Assembly (NCBI GenBank): GCA_046293135.1
Contig: JBKBPR010000002.1
Coordinates: 124,001-188,000 of the forward strand
DNA from: UBA2638 sp046293135
GTDB lineage: Bacteria > Pseudomonadota > Alphaproteobacteria > Micavibrionales > Micavibrionaceae
Direction of reading: 5' to 3'
DNA: 64,000 bases
The translations under genes were made by a program, and so were the position numbers. Below the pieces are notes generated by a model. It was not told the DNA's origin. It saw only the letters and a list, made by a program, of their open reading frames with translations, and made no database searches. Positions 7,657 to 17,060 of the stretch are shown here, piece after piece. Numbering within the stretch: position 1 is the first letter of the stretch; each line of letters begins with the position of its first letter.

Positions 7657-9696
7657 CTAACTTTTCAGCGCCTCAAGATCGCGATAAAGCTCCAGCGCTT
7701 CGGGGTTGGCGAGCGCTTCCTTGTTTTTGATCGGTCGCCCCATAATCACATCGCGCACCGCCAGCTCGGTAATCTTGCCGCTTTTTGTGCGCGGGATATC
7801 GCTCACGGCGATAACTTTCGCGGGCACATGGCGCGGCGAAGCGCCGTTGCGGATACGGGTTTTGATTTCCTTGGAGAGTGTCTCATCCAATTCCCAGCCC
7901 GCTTGCACAATCACAAACAGAATAACGCGCACATCGCCGTCCCAATCCTGACCAACGGCAATACATTCTTTAACGCCCTCCACCTGTTCGACCTGACGAT
8001 AAATCTCAGCCGTGCCGATCCGCACCCCGCCCGGATTGAGCGTAGCATCGCTGCGGCCATGAATAATAATCCCACCATTGTGCGTTTTTTCAACCCAGTC
8101 GCCATGACACCAGATATTTTCAAACCGCTCGAAATAAGCCGCCCTATAGCGTGCACCATCCTCATCATTCCAGAACGATACGGGCATACACGGGAACGGT
8201 TTGGTGCAGACAAGCTCGCCCGATTTTTCAAGTGTCGGCGAACCTTCTTCATCAAAGACATTGACCGCCATGCCCAGCCCCGCGCCCTGAATTTCACCGC
8301 GATGAACGGGGGATAGCGGATTGCCGAGCACAAAGCATGACACGATATCCGTCCCGCCCGAAATCGAGGCCAGATGCAAATCTGGTTTGATCGCGCGATA
8401 TACGTAATCAAAGCTTTCATGCACCAGCGGCGAGCCTGTCGAGGTCATCGTCCGCAGCTTGGAAAGGTTGAATTTATCCTTCGGGGCGATCCCATTTGTT
8501 TTGAGTGCATCAATATATTTTGCTGACGTTCCGAAAAGCGTACAGCCATGTTTTTCGGCATATTCCCAAAGCATATCCCCATCAGGATAAAACGGCGAAC
8601 CATCAAAAAGCATGAGTGCCGCTTCACTCGCCAGCGCACTGACCAGCCAGTTCCACATCATCCAACCGCAAGTGGTGAAATAGAAAACGCGGTCATCCGG
8701 TTTGATATTACATTGTAAACGATGTTCTTTAAGATGCTGGATCAGCGTACCGCCCTGACCATGGACAATGCATTTTGGTACGCCCGTTGTACCCGATGAG
8801 AACATGATATAAAGCGGGTGATTAAAGCCCAAACGCTTAAATTCGATGGCTTTGGGGCGGAATGAATTCAAGAGCGAATCAGCAAGAACCGCTGTTTTGA
8901 TATGGCTTAGATCCTGATCAACACCCAGAAATGAAACGATAATCGTTTGTTGCAGCGATGGAATTTGCGGCACGATTTCAGCGATTTTGTCATAGCAGTC
9001 CTGACGCTTGCCGCCATAATAATAACCATCAACACAGACCATGACTTTCGGTTCGATCTGGCCGAAACGGTCAAGAACGCCCTGAACGCCGAAATCGGGG
9101 GAGGCCGAGCTCCAGATTGCACCAAGCGACGAAGCCGCCAGCATCGCAATAATCGTTTCGGGAATATTGGGCATATAGCCCGCAACGCGGTCACCCGCAA
9201 CAACACCCGCCTCGATAAAGGCCTGCTGCCAGAGGCTGACTTGATTGTATAATTCCTCAAAGGTCATCAAACGCTCGCCACCCAGCTCGTCACGGGCGAT
9301 AATGGCAATCCCGTCATCACGGCGGCGCAGAAGGTTTTCAGCAAAATTCAACTTGGCTTGCGGGAAGAACTGCGCCCCAGGCATTTTATCAGCGTTTTCG
9401 AGAACAACTGCGCCCTTCTCGCCGATTATGCCGCAAAAATCCCAGACCTCCGACCAGAAGGATTCGATATTATCGACCGACCACGCCCATATATCGGCGT
9501 AATTCTCAAGGCGTACGCCGTGGTTTTGCGCGATACGCTCCATGAAGGCGGATAAATATGTGTCGGCGGCGGCTTGCGGATCGGGCGACCATAACGGCGC
9601 GGCTTCGGGTGAATTGTTAACCGCTTGCACACCGCGCTGTCCCATAGATTCCATAGCGTTTGACTGACTCATTGTTTTAAAATCCCCCACATTCAA
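7657..9696 (-). CDS. Acetoacetyl-CoA synthetase
   Basis: A 679-residue ANL-superfamily adenylating enzyme whose length and layout fit acetoacetate-CoA ligase, a cytosolic enzyme that activates acetoacetate for ketone-body and polyhydroxybutyrate use. The N-terminal cap (ACAS-N type) contains LNFAENLL. The AMP-binding P-loop MFSSGTTGVPKCIVHG begins near residue 298. Other landmarks are LGAIWSSASPDFG and GRSDATLNPGGVRIGTAEIY. The C-terminal IPRTKSGKITE carries the catalytic lysine. Starts at 9696 and 9672 both have purine-rich stretches upstream; I keep the longer one. Confidence 0.92.
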   Translation of the reverse strand: MNVGDFKTMSQSNAMESMGQRGVQAVNNSPEAAPLWSPDPQAAADTYLSAFMERIAQNHGVRLENYADIWAWSVDNIESFWSEVWDFCGIIGEKGAVVLENADKMPGAQFFPQAKLNFAENLLRRRDDGIAIIARDELGGERLMTFEELYNQVSLWQQAFIEAGVVAGDRVAGYMPNIPETIIAMLAASSLGAIWSSASPDFGVQGVLDRFGQIEPKVMVCVDGYYYGGKRQDCYDKIAEIVPQIPSLQQTIIVSFLGVDQDLSHIKTAVLADSLLNSFRPKAIEFKRLGFNHPLYIMFSSGTTGVPKCIVHGQGGTLIQHLKEHRLQCNIKPDDRVFYFTTCGWMMWNWLVSALASEAALMLFDGSPFYPDGDMLWEYAEKHGCTLFGTSAKYIDALKTNGIAPKDKFNLSKLRTMTSTGSPLVHESFDYVYRAIKPDLHLASISGGTDIVSCFVLGNPLSPVHRGEIQGAGLGMAVNVFDEEGSPTLEKSGELVCTKPFPCMPVSFWNDEDGARYRAAYFERFENIWCHGDWVEKTHNGGIIIHGRSDATLNPGGVRIGTAEIYRQVEQVEGVKECIAVGQDWDGDVRVILFVIVQAGWELDETLSKEIKTRIRNGASPRHVPAKVIAVSDIPRTKSGKITELAVRDVIMGRPIKNKEALANPEALELYRDLEALKS

Positions 9697-9968
9697 TCCC
9701 TTGATAAAGTCCCCTGCGTAAAGTCCGGAGAAAATCCTTTAATAAAAATCTTGCTTGTCTGTTTTGAAATCCCCTACAAGCGGCCTATATAACTAAGACG
9801 CCGCCTTTCATTCAGGCGTTATATCATAGCGTTAATCTTATAAATTACAACGTTATTGAAAGCGGATTGAAGCAAAAATTATTTGGGCGTAGAATCGGGC
9901 AACGTTTTTAAATTTGTAAAATTGAAAATCGAATTAAGTACAAAGAGCAAAAAAAAGGACACTAAAAT

Positions 9969-12182
9969 ATGAGAGCATATCCGTGTAAGAAAAATATCCA
10001 TGACATGATGATGCTATGGATTGCGGTTTTGGCGCTCTCGTTATTCTTTTTCACGCCCAGCCTTGCACAAAACCTCAACCAAAATGACGAAGACCAGCAG
10101 GAATACGTGACCTTCCGCGTTCTGGCCGAACGCACAACGGTTGCGGGCGGTGAGGAGATTTGGGTCGGGGTCGAACAATCCATCGCCCCCGAATGGCATA
10201 CCTATTGGCGCAATCCCGGTGATTCAGGGGCAGCCCCGCAACATCACTGGAACTTGCCCGAAGGCTTTTCTATCGGTGAAATTCTCTGGCCAGCACCAAA
10301 GAAAATGCCTTACCCGCCGCTGATGAATTTCGGCTATGAGAATAATGTTTTCCTGATGCAAAAGCTTAGCCTGCCCGACACGCTGCCTGAGGGGGTTATT
10401 CGCCTTGAGCTGACCGCTGAAGCGCTGGTGTGCAAGGATATTTGCATTCCCGCCTTTGCCGATCTGGAGCTGGTTTTGAATGATCCTGAAAACACCGAAG
10501 AGCTTAACGCCGCCTATTTCGTAAAGGCGCGGACGAGCCTGCCTGAACCCGCATCATGGGCGGCGCTTGCCGCCTCAAATCAGGATGAATTTACGCTCAA
10601 GATTGAGCTGCCGATCAGTTTTCAGGCCAATGTTCAGGCCGATACGCTGGCGTTTTTCCCGTCTGAATGGGGGTTGATTGACAACGCCGCGCCGCAAAAT
10701 ATTCGCTATGACGAGGCCAAGGGAAAAGAGGGTAGGGCAAAACTTATTATCACGCAAAAATCAGGGGAGCGCCGCGCTCAAGCTGTCGGAGCGTTTGAGG
10801 GGGTCTTGACCTTTGCCGATGCGGCGGGCGAAAAGCGTGCGGTGAGCCTTGAGGTCACGCCAGAACAGGCCACTGCCGCGCCGCAAATCTCAGGCGAAGC
10901 GCTGAAAGTTGCGGGGACAGGGTTTTTCATGGCAGTGATTTTTGCCATTCTCGGCGGGTTGATTTTGAATTTGATGCCCTGCGTCTTTCCCGTTTTATCG
11001 CTTAAAGCGCTGAGCCTTGTGAAAATCGCCGAGAAAGATTCCAGCGCCGCGAAAATGCACGGCCTATCTTATACGGGCGGTATCATCGTTAGCTTTTTGG
11101 TTATCGCCGGAATTCTGATCGCGCTGCAAGCGGGCGGCAGTCAAATCGGCTGGGGCTTCCAGCTGCAAAACCCGATTGTGATCGCGCTTCTGGCGTATTT
11201 GCTGTTCGTGATCGGGCTGAATTTGGCGGGATATTTCGACATTACCAGCAATCTGGGCAATCTCGGCGGCAGGCTGACACAGGGCAATGGCTATACAAGC
11301 TCGTTTTTCACGGGCGTTTTGGCAACGCTGGTGGCAACGCCCTGCACCGCGCCGTTTATGGGCGTGGCGCTTGGCTATGCATTGTTACAACCGCCGATCA
11401 TTTCACTGAGCGTCTTTGCCGCGCTCGGCTTGGGGCTGGCGCTGCCCTATCTGGCGCTGGCCTTTTTCCCCGCGCTGCAAAAATCAATGCCCAAACCCGG
11501 CGCCTGGATGGATGTTTTCAAACAAGCCCTATCCTTCCCGATGTTCGCCTTTGCGGCGTGGCTGGTGTGGATATTAGCCCAGCAAAGCGGCGCATTTAGC
11601 GTGCTGGCGGTATTGTTGGGCATGATCCTGATCGCCTTTGCGCTCTGGCTCGGCAAGCATCTCCCCGCCAAAGGATTGTGGCGCGACGTCTTAAAGGTCG
11701 TTTTGGTGCTCAGCGCAATCTTGCCGCTATTGCTGGTGTCCATGACTTATTCACCCGCGGCGCAGCTGACGCGTGGCTCTTCAGCCAGTGCCGGAGATGC
11801 TGAAGGCGGGGCGATTGAGGGCAAAATATTCGGCGAGAAATTCTCCCCCACCGCCCTTGCCGCCGCGCTGGAAAGCGATCAGCCCGTATTCGTTGAAATG
11901 ACTGCCGCATGGTGCATTACCTGCAAGGTCAATCACGCAACCTCGATCAATATCGAGAGCACAAAACAGCTTTTTACCGAACAGAACGTAAAATTTCTGA
12001 TCGGTGACTGGACAAATCAGGATTCTGATATAACTTCATACCTTAAAGAGTTTGGCCGCAACGGTGTTCCGATCTATGTTTTTTACGGAGCGCCGGACAG
12101 CCAAAGCGGCCAGCGCCCTGAACCTATCGTGTTGCCGCAGATTTTAACCCCCGGCATCGTGGCCAATACGATCAAGGGCTAG
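9969..12182 (+). CDS. DsbD/ScsB-type protein-disulfide reductase
   Basis: A 737-residue inner-membrane thiol reductase that should pass electrons from cytoplasmic thioredoxin to periplasmic partners. A signal segment ends near residue 34. A periplasmic N-domain (about 45-300) carries C155-x3-C159. The central CcdA-like membrane domain (about 315-590) has about eight helices with C338 (NLMPCVFP) and C459 (ATPCTAPF). The C-terminal thioredoxin domain (about 615-737) has WC649-IT-C652. All six redox cysteines are present. A GGAC site precedes the ATG. The secreted redoxin gene follows on the same strand and is a likely partner. Confidence 0.92.
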   Translation: MRAYPCKKNIHDMMMLWIAVLALSLFFFTPSLAQNLNQNDEDQQEYVTFRVLAERTTVAGGEEIWVGVEQSIAPEWHTYWRNPGDSGAAPQHHWNLPEGFSIGEILWPAPKKMPYPPLMNFGYENNVFLMQKLSLPDTLPEGVIRLELTAEALVCKDICIPAFADLELVLNDPENTEELNAAYFVKARTSLPEPASWAALAASNQDEFTLKIELPISFQANVQADTLAFFPSEWGLIDNAAPQNIRYDEAKGKEGRAKLIITQKSGERRAQAVGAFEGVLTFADAAGEKRAVSLEVTPEQATAAPQISGEALKVAGTGFFMAVIFAILGGLILNLMPCVFPVLSLKALSLVKIAEKDSSAAKMHGLSYTGGIIVSFLVIAGILIALQAGGSQIGWGFQLQNPIVIALLAYLLFVIGLNLAGYFDITSNLGNLGGRLTQGNGYTSSFFTGVLATLVATPCTAPFMGVALGYALLQPPIISLSVFAALGLGLALPYLALAFFPALQKSMPKPGAWMDVFKQALSFPMFAFAAWLVWILAQQSGAFSVLAVLLGMILIAFALWLGKHLPAKGLWRDVLKVVLVLSAILPLLLVSMTYSPAAQLTRGSSASAGDAEGGAIEGKIFGEKFSPTALAAALESDQPVFVEMTAAWCITCKVNHATSINIESTKQLFTEQNVKFLIGDWTNQDSDITSYLKEFGRNGVPIYVFYGAPDSQSGQRPEPIVLPQILTPGIVANTIKG

Positions 12183-12278
12183 AAGCGAGATAAAACGAGT
12201 TAGAGACGAAATTATATATTTGAGTACGGAAAGTTTTTTAAACCACTAGAACCCATAACAATCAAAGGAGAAAAAACA

Positions 12279-12890
12279 ATGATTGTCAGAGCAATTCCTT
12301 ATTTACTGGTCGCGGTTATCTTGGCCGTTGCCATCGTGCCCGCAAAGGCCGCCGTTGAAGTCGGTCAAGCCGCACCGGCCATTGAGGCCGTTGATGTTCA
12401 CGGCAATGCCTTTAATCTTGACGACCACAAGGGCAAAGTTGTTGTTCTGGAATGGACGAACAAAGACTGCCCGTTCGTGGTAAAACATTACCAGCCCGGC
12501 CATATGCAAAGCCTGCAACAGCAAGTACGCGATATGGGCGGCGAGTGGATCAAAATTCTCTCCTCTGCTGAAGGCAAGCAAGGCTTCCTGACAGCCGAAG
12601 AAGCGATTGCCCACAATCAAGACGTCGGCTCAAACGCTACAACCATGATCCTTGACCCGACTGGCGTAATCGGCAAGGCCTATGATGCGAAAACAACACC
12701 GCATATGTTTGTGATCAATGCCGAGGGCAATATCGCTTATATGGGTGCAATCGATAGCGATTCAAGCGCTCGTTCCGAAGCTATTGAAGGTGCGGAAAAC
12801 TATGTTATGGCCGCTGTAAACGCCTTGAATGCGGGTGAGCCAGTAGCAACAACAAGCACAGCACCATATGGCTGCTCTGTGAAGTACTAA
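12279..12890 (+). CDS. Secreted redoxin-domain protein with single-Cys active site
   Basis: A 203-residue thioredoxin-fold protein of the AhpC/TSA-like redoxin type. A signal peptide (about 1-24, ending AKA) places it in the periplasm. The active-site segment is NKDCPFVVKHY with C64; the second position of a CxxC motif is valine, so a dithiol there is absent. A second cysteine, C199, lies at the very C-terminus (PYGCSVKY) and could act as a resolving residue. AAAGGAG lies before the ATG. It follows the DsbD-type gene by 96 bases and ends at a strong terminator, so the two probably form one unit. Confidence 0.85.
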   Translation: MIVRAIPYLLVAVILAVAIVPAKAAVEVGQAAPAIEAVDVHGNAFNLDDHKGKVVVLEWTNKDCPFVVKHYQPGHMQSLQQQVRDMGGEWIKILSSAEGKQGFLTAEEAIAHNQDVGSNATTMILDPTGVIGKAYDAKTTPHMFVINAEGNIAYMGAIDSDSSARSEAIEGAENYVMAAVNALNAGEPVATTSTAPYGCSVKY

Positions 12891-12930
12891 GGCTTCTAAG
12901 CTTTAGAATCGTACATATCAATTATCAAAA

Positions 12931-12957
12931 CGGGCGGTGTAACAACCGCCCGTTTTT
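12931..12957 (+). terminator. Rho-independent terminator after dsbD-redoxin
   Basis: The arms CGGGCGGT (12931-12938) and ACCGCCCG (12945-12952) pair perfectly over 8 bp around a six-base loop, followed by a run of T residues. It closes the thiol-reduction unit. Confidence 0.93.
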
Positions 12958-13082
12958 TTATTGAACATAATTATCCAGAGTATAAAAATATGACCGCCGC
13001 GAAAAACTTGTAGAAATACCGCAAATCAATTATCTTTAAGTTCGTTTTTATTATTCCAGAATATTGCAGCATCGGCCCTAAC

Positions 13083-15092
13083 GTGAAATCCAGATTTTTC
13101 AACCCGTTCCAATTTCAAATACGTGATGAAGAGCAGCCACCAGCTATGGCGGGTGATGATGGCGACGATATCGCCCGCGTTGTTATAAGGCCGCAAAGCG
13201 GTCGTATTGCCTTTGCCAATCAGGCTTTTCGCTCACTTGCAGGGATGCCGAGCGCAGGAACGCTACAGCGCCGCACCTCCTCCGCCAAACGGAAAACAGA
13301 TGATATTGCCGATAGCTTTTTCAGACTTGTTGACGGAACGACAATAGATCAGGTACAGGGCGGAACACATAAGGTCTGGGTCGGGCATGACGGCGCAGAT
13401 ATTATGCTCGATTTCCATTTTGACTGGGTAGAGATGCCCAGCGGCGAAAAGCTGTTGATTGCCAGTGAGATTGATGACTCTCAAGCCTATAAAGTGCAAT
13501 CCAACCAAAGTTTTTTTGAAGAAAAAATTCAAGGAAACCCGCAGCTTTTCAGTGCTCTGGAAAACAAAGCCCATAGCAATGAGAGTGATGCGCTCGGCAG
13601 TCTGGAGCAAGAAAGCGACCTTCGTCATTTCCTCAACATGTCGAATGAGATAATGATCGTGGCCGATGAGCATGGCGACCTTATCCGCGTCAATGCCAGC
13701 TTCCATAGGTTGATGGAATATTCCGATCAGGATATCAAAGCGCTGAATTTGATGGATCTGTTTGAAGAAACGGAGCGCCCGTCCTTACGCAATACACTTC
13801 AAGCTTTGACCGTACATGATGTTCACAATACCGATATTGTCGATTTTGAAGCGCAGTCCTTGAGCAAATCCGGCGAGTCTTTATGGATGGAATGGCGTTT
13901 ACAGCATAGCGGCGAATTTATCTATTGCGTTGGCCGTGACCTGAGCGCCATCAAACGTCATGAACAGGCGCTCGATAAGCGCGAGCGTGAATTGATGGAA
14001 GCCGAAATTATTGGCCGTATGGGGCATTGGCGCTGGGCGGTCGGGCGTGACGGGATTGAGTGGTCGGATCAGATTTTCCGCATATTCGGGGTGAACCGTA
14101 AGAATTTCAAACCGACAATCGATAGCCTCAATCAGATGGTGCATCGCCGTGATGTTGGGCGGGTGGTACAGGCCTTCCAACGCGCAATCATTGAGCAAAA
14201 TGATTATGATATGGAGTTTCGGATTGTCCGTCCCGGCGGGGATATCCGTTATATACGCTGCGAAGGCCGCTGCGAGAAAGACGCCGATGGCGATGTGATC
14301 GCCCTCTTCGGAATTATGCAAGATATGACCGAGCGCACGCTTTATGAACGCGAATTGCGCGAAGCCAAGGACGCCGCCGAACGCGCTTATGCCGCTAAAT
14401 CCCAGTTTCTGGCGAATATGAGCCATGAATTGCGCACGCCGCTTAATGCGATTATCGGCTTTTCGGAGATGATCCAGCGCCAGCTTTTGGGGCCGATCGG
14501 CACGGAAAAATATCTCGATTACATCAACGGTATCCGCGAAAGCGGCGAACATTTGCTCGACCTGATCAGCGATATTCTGGATATGTCGAAAATCGAGGCG
14601 GGGAAATACGAGCTTGATCTGGAAGAGGTCAATGTCACAAAAACCATCAAACTGGCCGTGCATATGATGGAAGGCCGCGCCCATGAAAGCGGTATCCGCA
14701 TTTTGACCGATGCGCTGACGAATGAGGATTTAACGATCATCGCCGACCGCCGCGCCTTTATGCAGATTATCCTGAATTTGCTTTCGAATGCCGTGAAGTT
14801 CTCGAACAATGACGGGCGGGTCTGGATTGAATGCCTTGAACGGCCTGAACATATCTCGATCAAAATCCGCGATGAGGGGATCGGTATTCCCGCAAATAAG
14901 CTGCATTGTATTTTGCGCCCGTTCGAACAGGCTTCGGCCTCCTACAGCCGCAATCACGAAGGATCAGGCCTCGGCCTTGCAATCACAAAGGAGCTGGTGG
15001 AATTGCACCAAGGCTCGCTGGTCGTGGAATCAGCCATCCATGAAGGCACAACCGTCACAGTGCGGATTCCCTATAAAGCGCCGCAGCGATAG
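13083..15092 (+). CDS. Cytoplasmic PAS-domain sensor histidine kinase
   Basis: A 669-residue kinase with no membrane segment. It has a PAS-like N-terminal region (about 30-130), a second PAS domain (about 178-290), a third PAS with PAC (about 300-420, ending GIMQDMTER), a HisKA dimerisation domain with H448 in NMSHELRTPLNAIIGFSEM, and an HATPase domain with LNLLSNAVKFSN and GSGLGLAI. No receiver domain is attached and no response regulator is adjacent, so the partner is elsewhere. The start is a GTG with a weak ribosome site; Met22 is an alternative. The output is unknown; the HisKA region resembles those of DivJ/PleC-like alphaproteobacterial kinases only in general terms. Confidence 0.9.
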   Translation: MKSRFFNPFQFQIRDEEQPPAMAGDDGDDIARVVIRPQSGRIAFANQAFRSLAGMPSAGTLQRRTSSAKRKTDDIADSFFRLVDGTTIDQVQGGTHKVWVGHDGADIMLDFHFDWVEMPSGEKLLIASEIDDSQAYKVQSNQSFFEEKIQGNPQLFSALENKAHSNESDALGSLEQESDLRHFLNMSNEIMIVADEHGDLIRVNASFHRLMEYSDQDIKALNLMDLFEETERPSLRNTLQALTVHDVHNTDIVDFEAQSLSKSGESLWMEWRLQHSGEFIYCVGRDLSAIKRHEQALDKRERELMEAEIIGRMGHWRWAVGRDGIEWSDQIFRIFGVNRKNFKPTIDSLNQMVHRRDVGRVVQAFQRAIIEQNDYDMEFRIVRPGGDIRYIRCEGRCEKDADGDVIALFGIMQDMTERTLYERELREAKDAAERAYAAKSQFLANMSHELRTPLNAIIGFSEMIQRQLLGPIGTEKYLDYINGIRESGEHLLDLISDILDMSKIEAGKYELDLEEVNVTKTIKLAVHMMEGRAHESGIRILTDALTNEDLTIIADRRAFMQIILNLLSNAVKFSNNDGRVWIECLERPEHISIKIRDEGIGIPANKLHCILRPFEQASASYSRNHEGSGLGLAITKELVELHQGSLVVESAIHEGTTVTVRIPYKAPQR

Positions 15093-15110
15093 GCCGGATT
15101 ATGTTTGGTA

Positions 15111-16097
15111 TTAAAACAGGCCTGATGAGCCGCCGGAGCTAGAACTGGAACTAGAACTAGAGCCAGATCCGCCGCTATAGCCGTCGCTCTCTTCGCGCTT
15201 TTTGAACAATGTGAGGGCGAAATTCTCAGCGGCGCGGCATGCCTCCAGCCCCGCCTTATAATCATCATATTTCAACGCAACGCCCAGCTCTTCCTTGATT
15301 TTCGTATTCCGCACACGGCGGTTATCAAGATAGAAACTACGGGTGATCGGAGCGAGATTGGCCTCCTCAAAATCAATCATCGGCGGCACGGGACGCCCCA
15401 AAAGCTCACACGCATAGGCGATAACCTCATGGCTGGCAGCGGGGTTGCTGTCACAGACATTGTAGATACTGCCCGCATTCGGCTGTGCCATCGAGGCCAG
15501 CACGACCTGCACGATGTCTTCGACATGGATACGGCCAAAGACGTGACCGGGCTTGTTGATACGCCGCGCCACGCCCGCGCGAACGGAATCCAGCGCGCTG
15601 CGGCCCGGGCCGTAAATACCCGCCAGACGGAAAATATGCATCGGCAAATCAAGATTTTTATGGAGGCCGAGCCACTGGTTTTCAGCTTCCAAGCGGCGCG
15701 TTCCGCGCTTTGAAGTCGGGCGCAGCTCTGAGGTTTCATCAACCCACTCACCATTCCGATCACCATAAACCCCCGTTGTCGAGAGATATCCCGCCCAGCG
15801 AATTGAGGGAACGCCCGCCAGTTCGCGGCCATGCCAGTTATAGGCGGTATCGCCGTTATCATCGGGCGGTGTTGAGATCAGTACATGCGTGACCCCATCA
15901 AGCAATCCATAGGCATCGGGAAGGGGTTTGTCCTGATCGAAAATATGGGCGTGAATACCGCGGCTTTTCAGCTCTTCGCGCTTTTCAAGAGAACGGGTCG
16001 TGCCGGAGACTTTCCAGCCCTTTTCCAACAGCGCATGCCCGAGATAATCGCAGGTATAACCGTAACCGAAACAAAATAAATGACCCGCCTGCCCCAT
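15111..16097 (-). CDS. NAD(P)-dependent SDR/epimerase-like protein with Ser-rich tail
   Basis: A 328-residue extended short-chain dehydrogenase-like protein (YeeZ type). The N-terminal nucleotide site is GYGYTCDYLG. The segment YLSTTGVYGDRNGEWVDE contains the conserved STTGVYG stretch, followed by FRLAGIYGPGRS and the IHVEDIVQV segment. The body ends near residue 305. The last 20 or so residues are a Gly/Ser tract with nine consecutive serines, encoded by a degenerate TCTAGT-type repeat, then GLF. The tail is probably unstructured. It is convergent to the kinase with 18 bases between stops. The substrate is unknown. Confidence 0.85.
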   Translation of the reverse strand: MGQAGHLFCFGYGYTCDYLGHALLEKGWKVSGTTRSLEKREELKSRGIHAHIFDQDKPLPDAYGLLDGVTHVLISTPPDDNGDTAYNWHGRELAGVPSIRWAGYLSTTGVYGDRNGEWVDETSELRPTSKRGTRRLEAENQWLGLHKNLDLPMHIFRLAGIYGPGRSALDSVRAGVARRINKPGHVFGRIHVEDIVQVVLASMAQPNAGSIYNVCDSNPAASHEVIAYACELLGRPVPPMIDFEEANLAPITRSFYLDNRRVRNTKIKEELGVALKYDDYKAGLEACRAAENFALTLFKKREESDGYSGGSGSSSSSSSSSGGSSGLF

Positions 16098-16264
16098 ATA
16101 ATCCTTTTCTATCCTTTGTTCTTTTTTAATCTGTAAATATTAATTTTTGTTTGTGATTATAGATTTTCAAGAGCTTGCCGCGTGTTTCGCGTTTTTAACC
16201 CCAGCCTTGCTTTGGGGAGCATTGATCTCGCTCCGCACTACACCAAACCAAACCGAGATTTTTT

Positions 16265-16933
16265 CTAAGTCCCGACTTTTTCGTAGTGCTCGACAGGCGA
16301 AAATCCGGGGATGCGATCATCGAGCAAGGGCTGGAAGCTCTTGCGTTCTTTTACCTTTTTATACCAGCGCGCCGCCGCCGCATGTTCTTCCCACGGCACA
16401 TCACCGATATAGTCGACCGCAGAGAGATGCGCCGCCGCCGCAATATCAGCGAGCGAGAACATATCCCCCGCCAGCCACTCACGCTTTTCAGTCAAAAACC
16501 CGATATAATCAAGATGATAATGAATATTGGCGTGTCCGGCGCGGATCGAAGGGCCATGCGGCTCACCGAGCTTTAAAAAACGCTTCATCAGCTTCTCACC
16601 GATCAGGTTATCACTGACCTCGCGGTTGAATTTTACATCAAACCAGCTCACCAAACGGCGGGTTTCGCTGCGCTGAATCGGGTCACGCCCCAACAGGTTA
16701 ACCTCAGGGTAAACCTCTTCAAGATACTCGCAAATCACTTGGGAATTGGCAATTGTCGTGCCGTCCGGCTCAACCAATACAGGCACATCTCCCGCAGGGT
16801 TCATGGCCAGAAACTCTGTGCGGCGTTCCCAGATCTTTTCGATTTGCAGGGTAAATTCCAGATTCTTTTCGGCCAAAGCCAGTCTGACCTTGCGCGAAAA
16901 TGGATGTAGCCACAAATGAAACAGAGTTCTCAT
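16265..16933 (-). CDS. Glutathione S-transferase family protein
   Basis: A 222-residue GST-fold protein. The N-terminal thioredoxin-like half contains PFSRKVRLALAEK and the conserved cis-proline region GDVPVL, followed by the EPDGTTIANSQVICEYLEE segment, in which the Ser contacts glutathione in this family. The C-terminal helical half has the N-capping SLADIAAAAHLS segment. This is a cytosolic detoxification or thiol-transfer protein whose substrate cannot be read. It is monocistronic by spacing. Confidence 0.9.
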   Translation of the reverse strand: MRTLFHLWLHPFSRKVRLALAEKNLEFTLQIEKIWERRTEFLAMNPAGDVPVLVEPDGTTIANSQVICEYLEEVYPEVNLLGRDPIQRSETRRLVSWFDVKFNREVSDNLIGEKLMKRFLKLGEPHGPSIRAGHANIHYHLDYIGFLTEKREWLAGDMFSLADIAAAAHLSAVDYIGDVPWEEHAAAARWYKKVKERKSFQPLLDDRIPGFSPVEHYEKVGT

Positions 16934-17060
16934 AAGATATTAACCCCAGACAGCCCTTTAAGAGGTGAACCTAAATTGTTGTATATACGAATCTTTACAC
17001 GGTTTTAGGCGGCTTGTCGAATCGATTGGGCAGGCTATCCCCGCTTCATAGATATTATGG

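Noticed and set aside
16147..16617. Plus-strand frame of 156 codons over the GST gene
   Set aside because: It lies opposite the GST coding sequence, has composition of a shadow frame and no recognisable motif.
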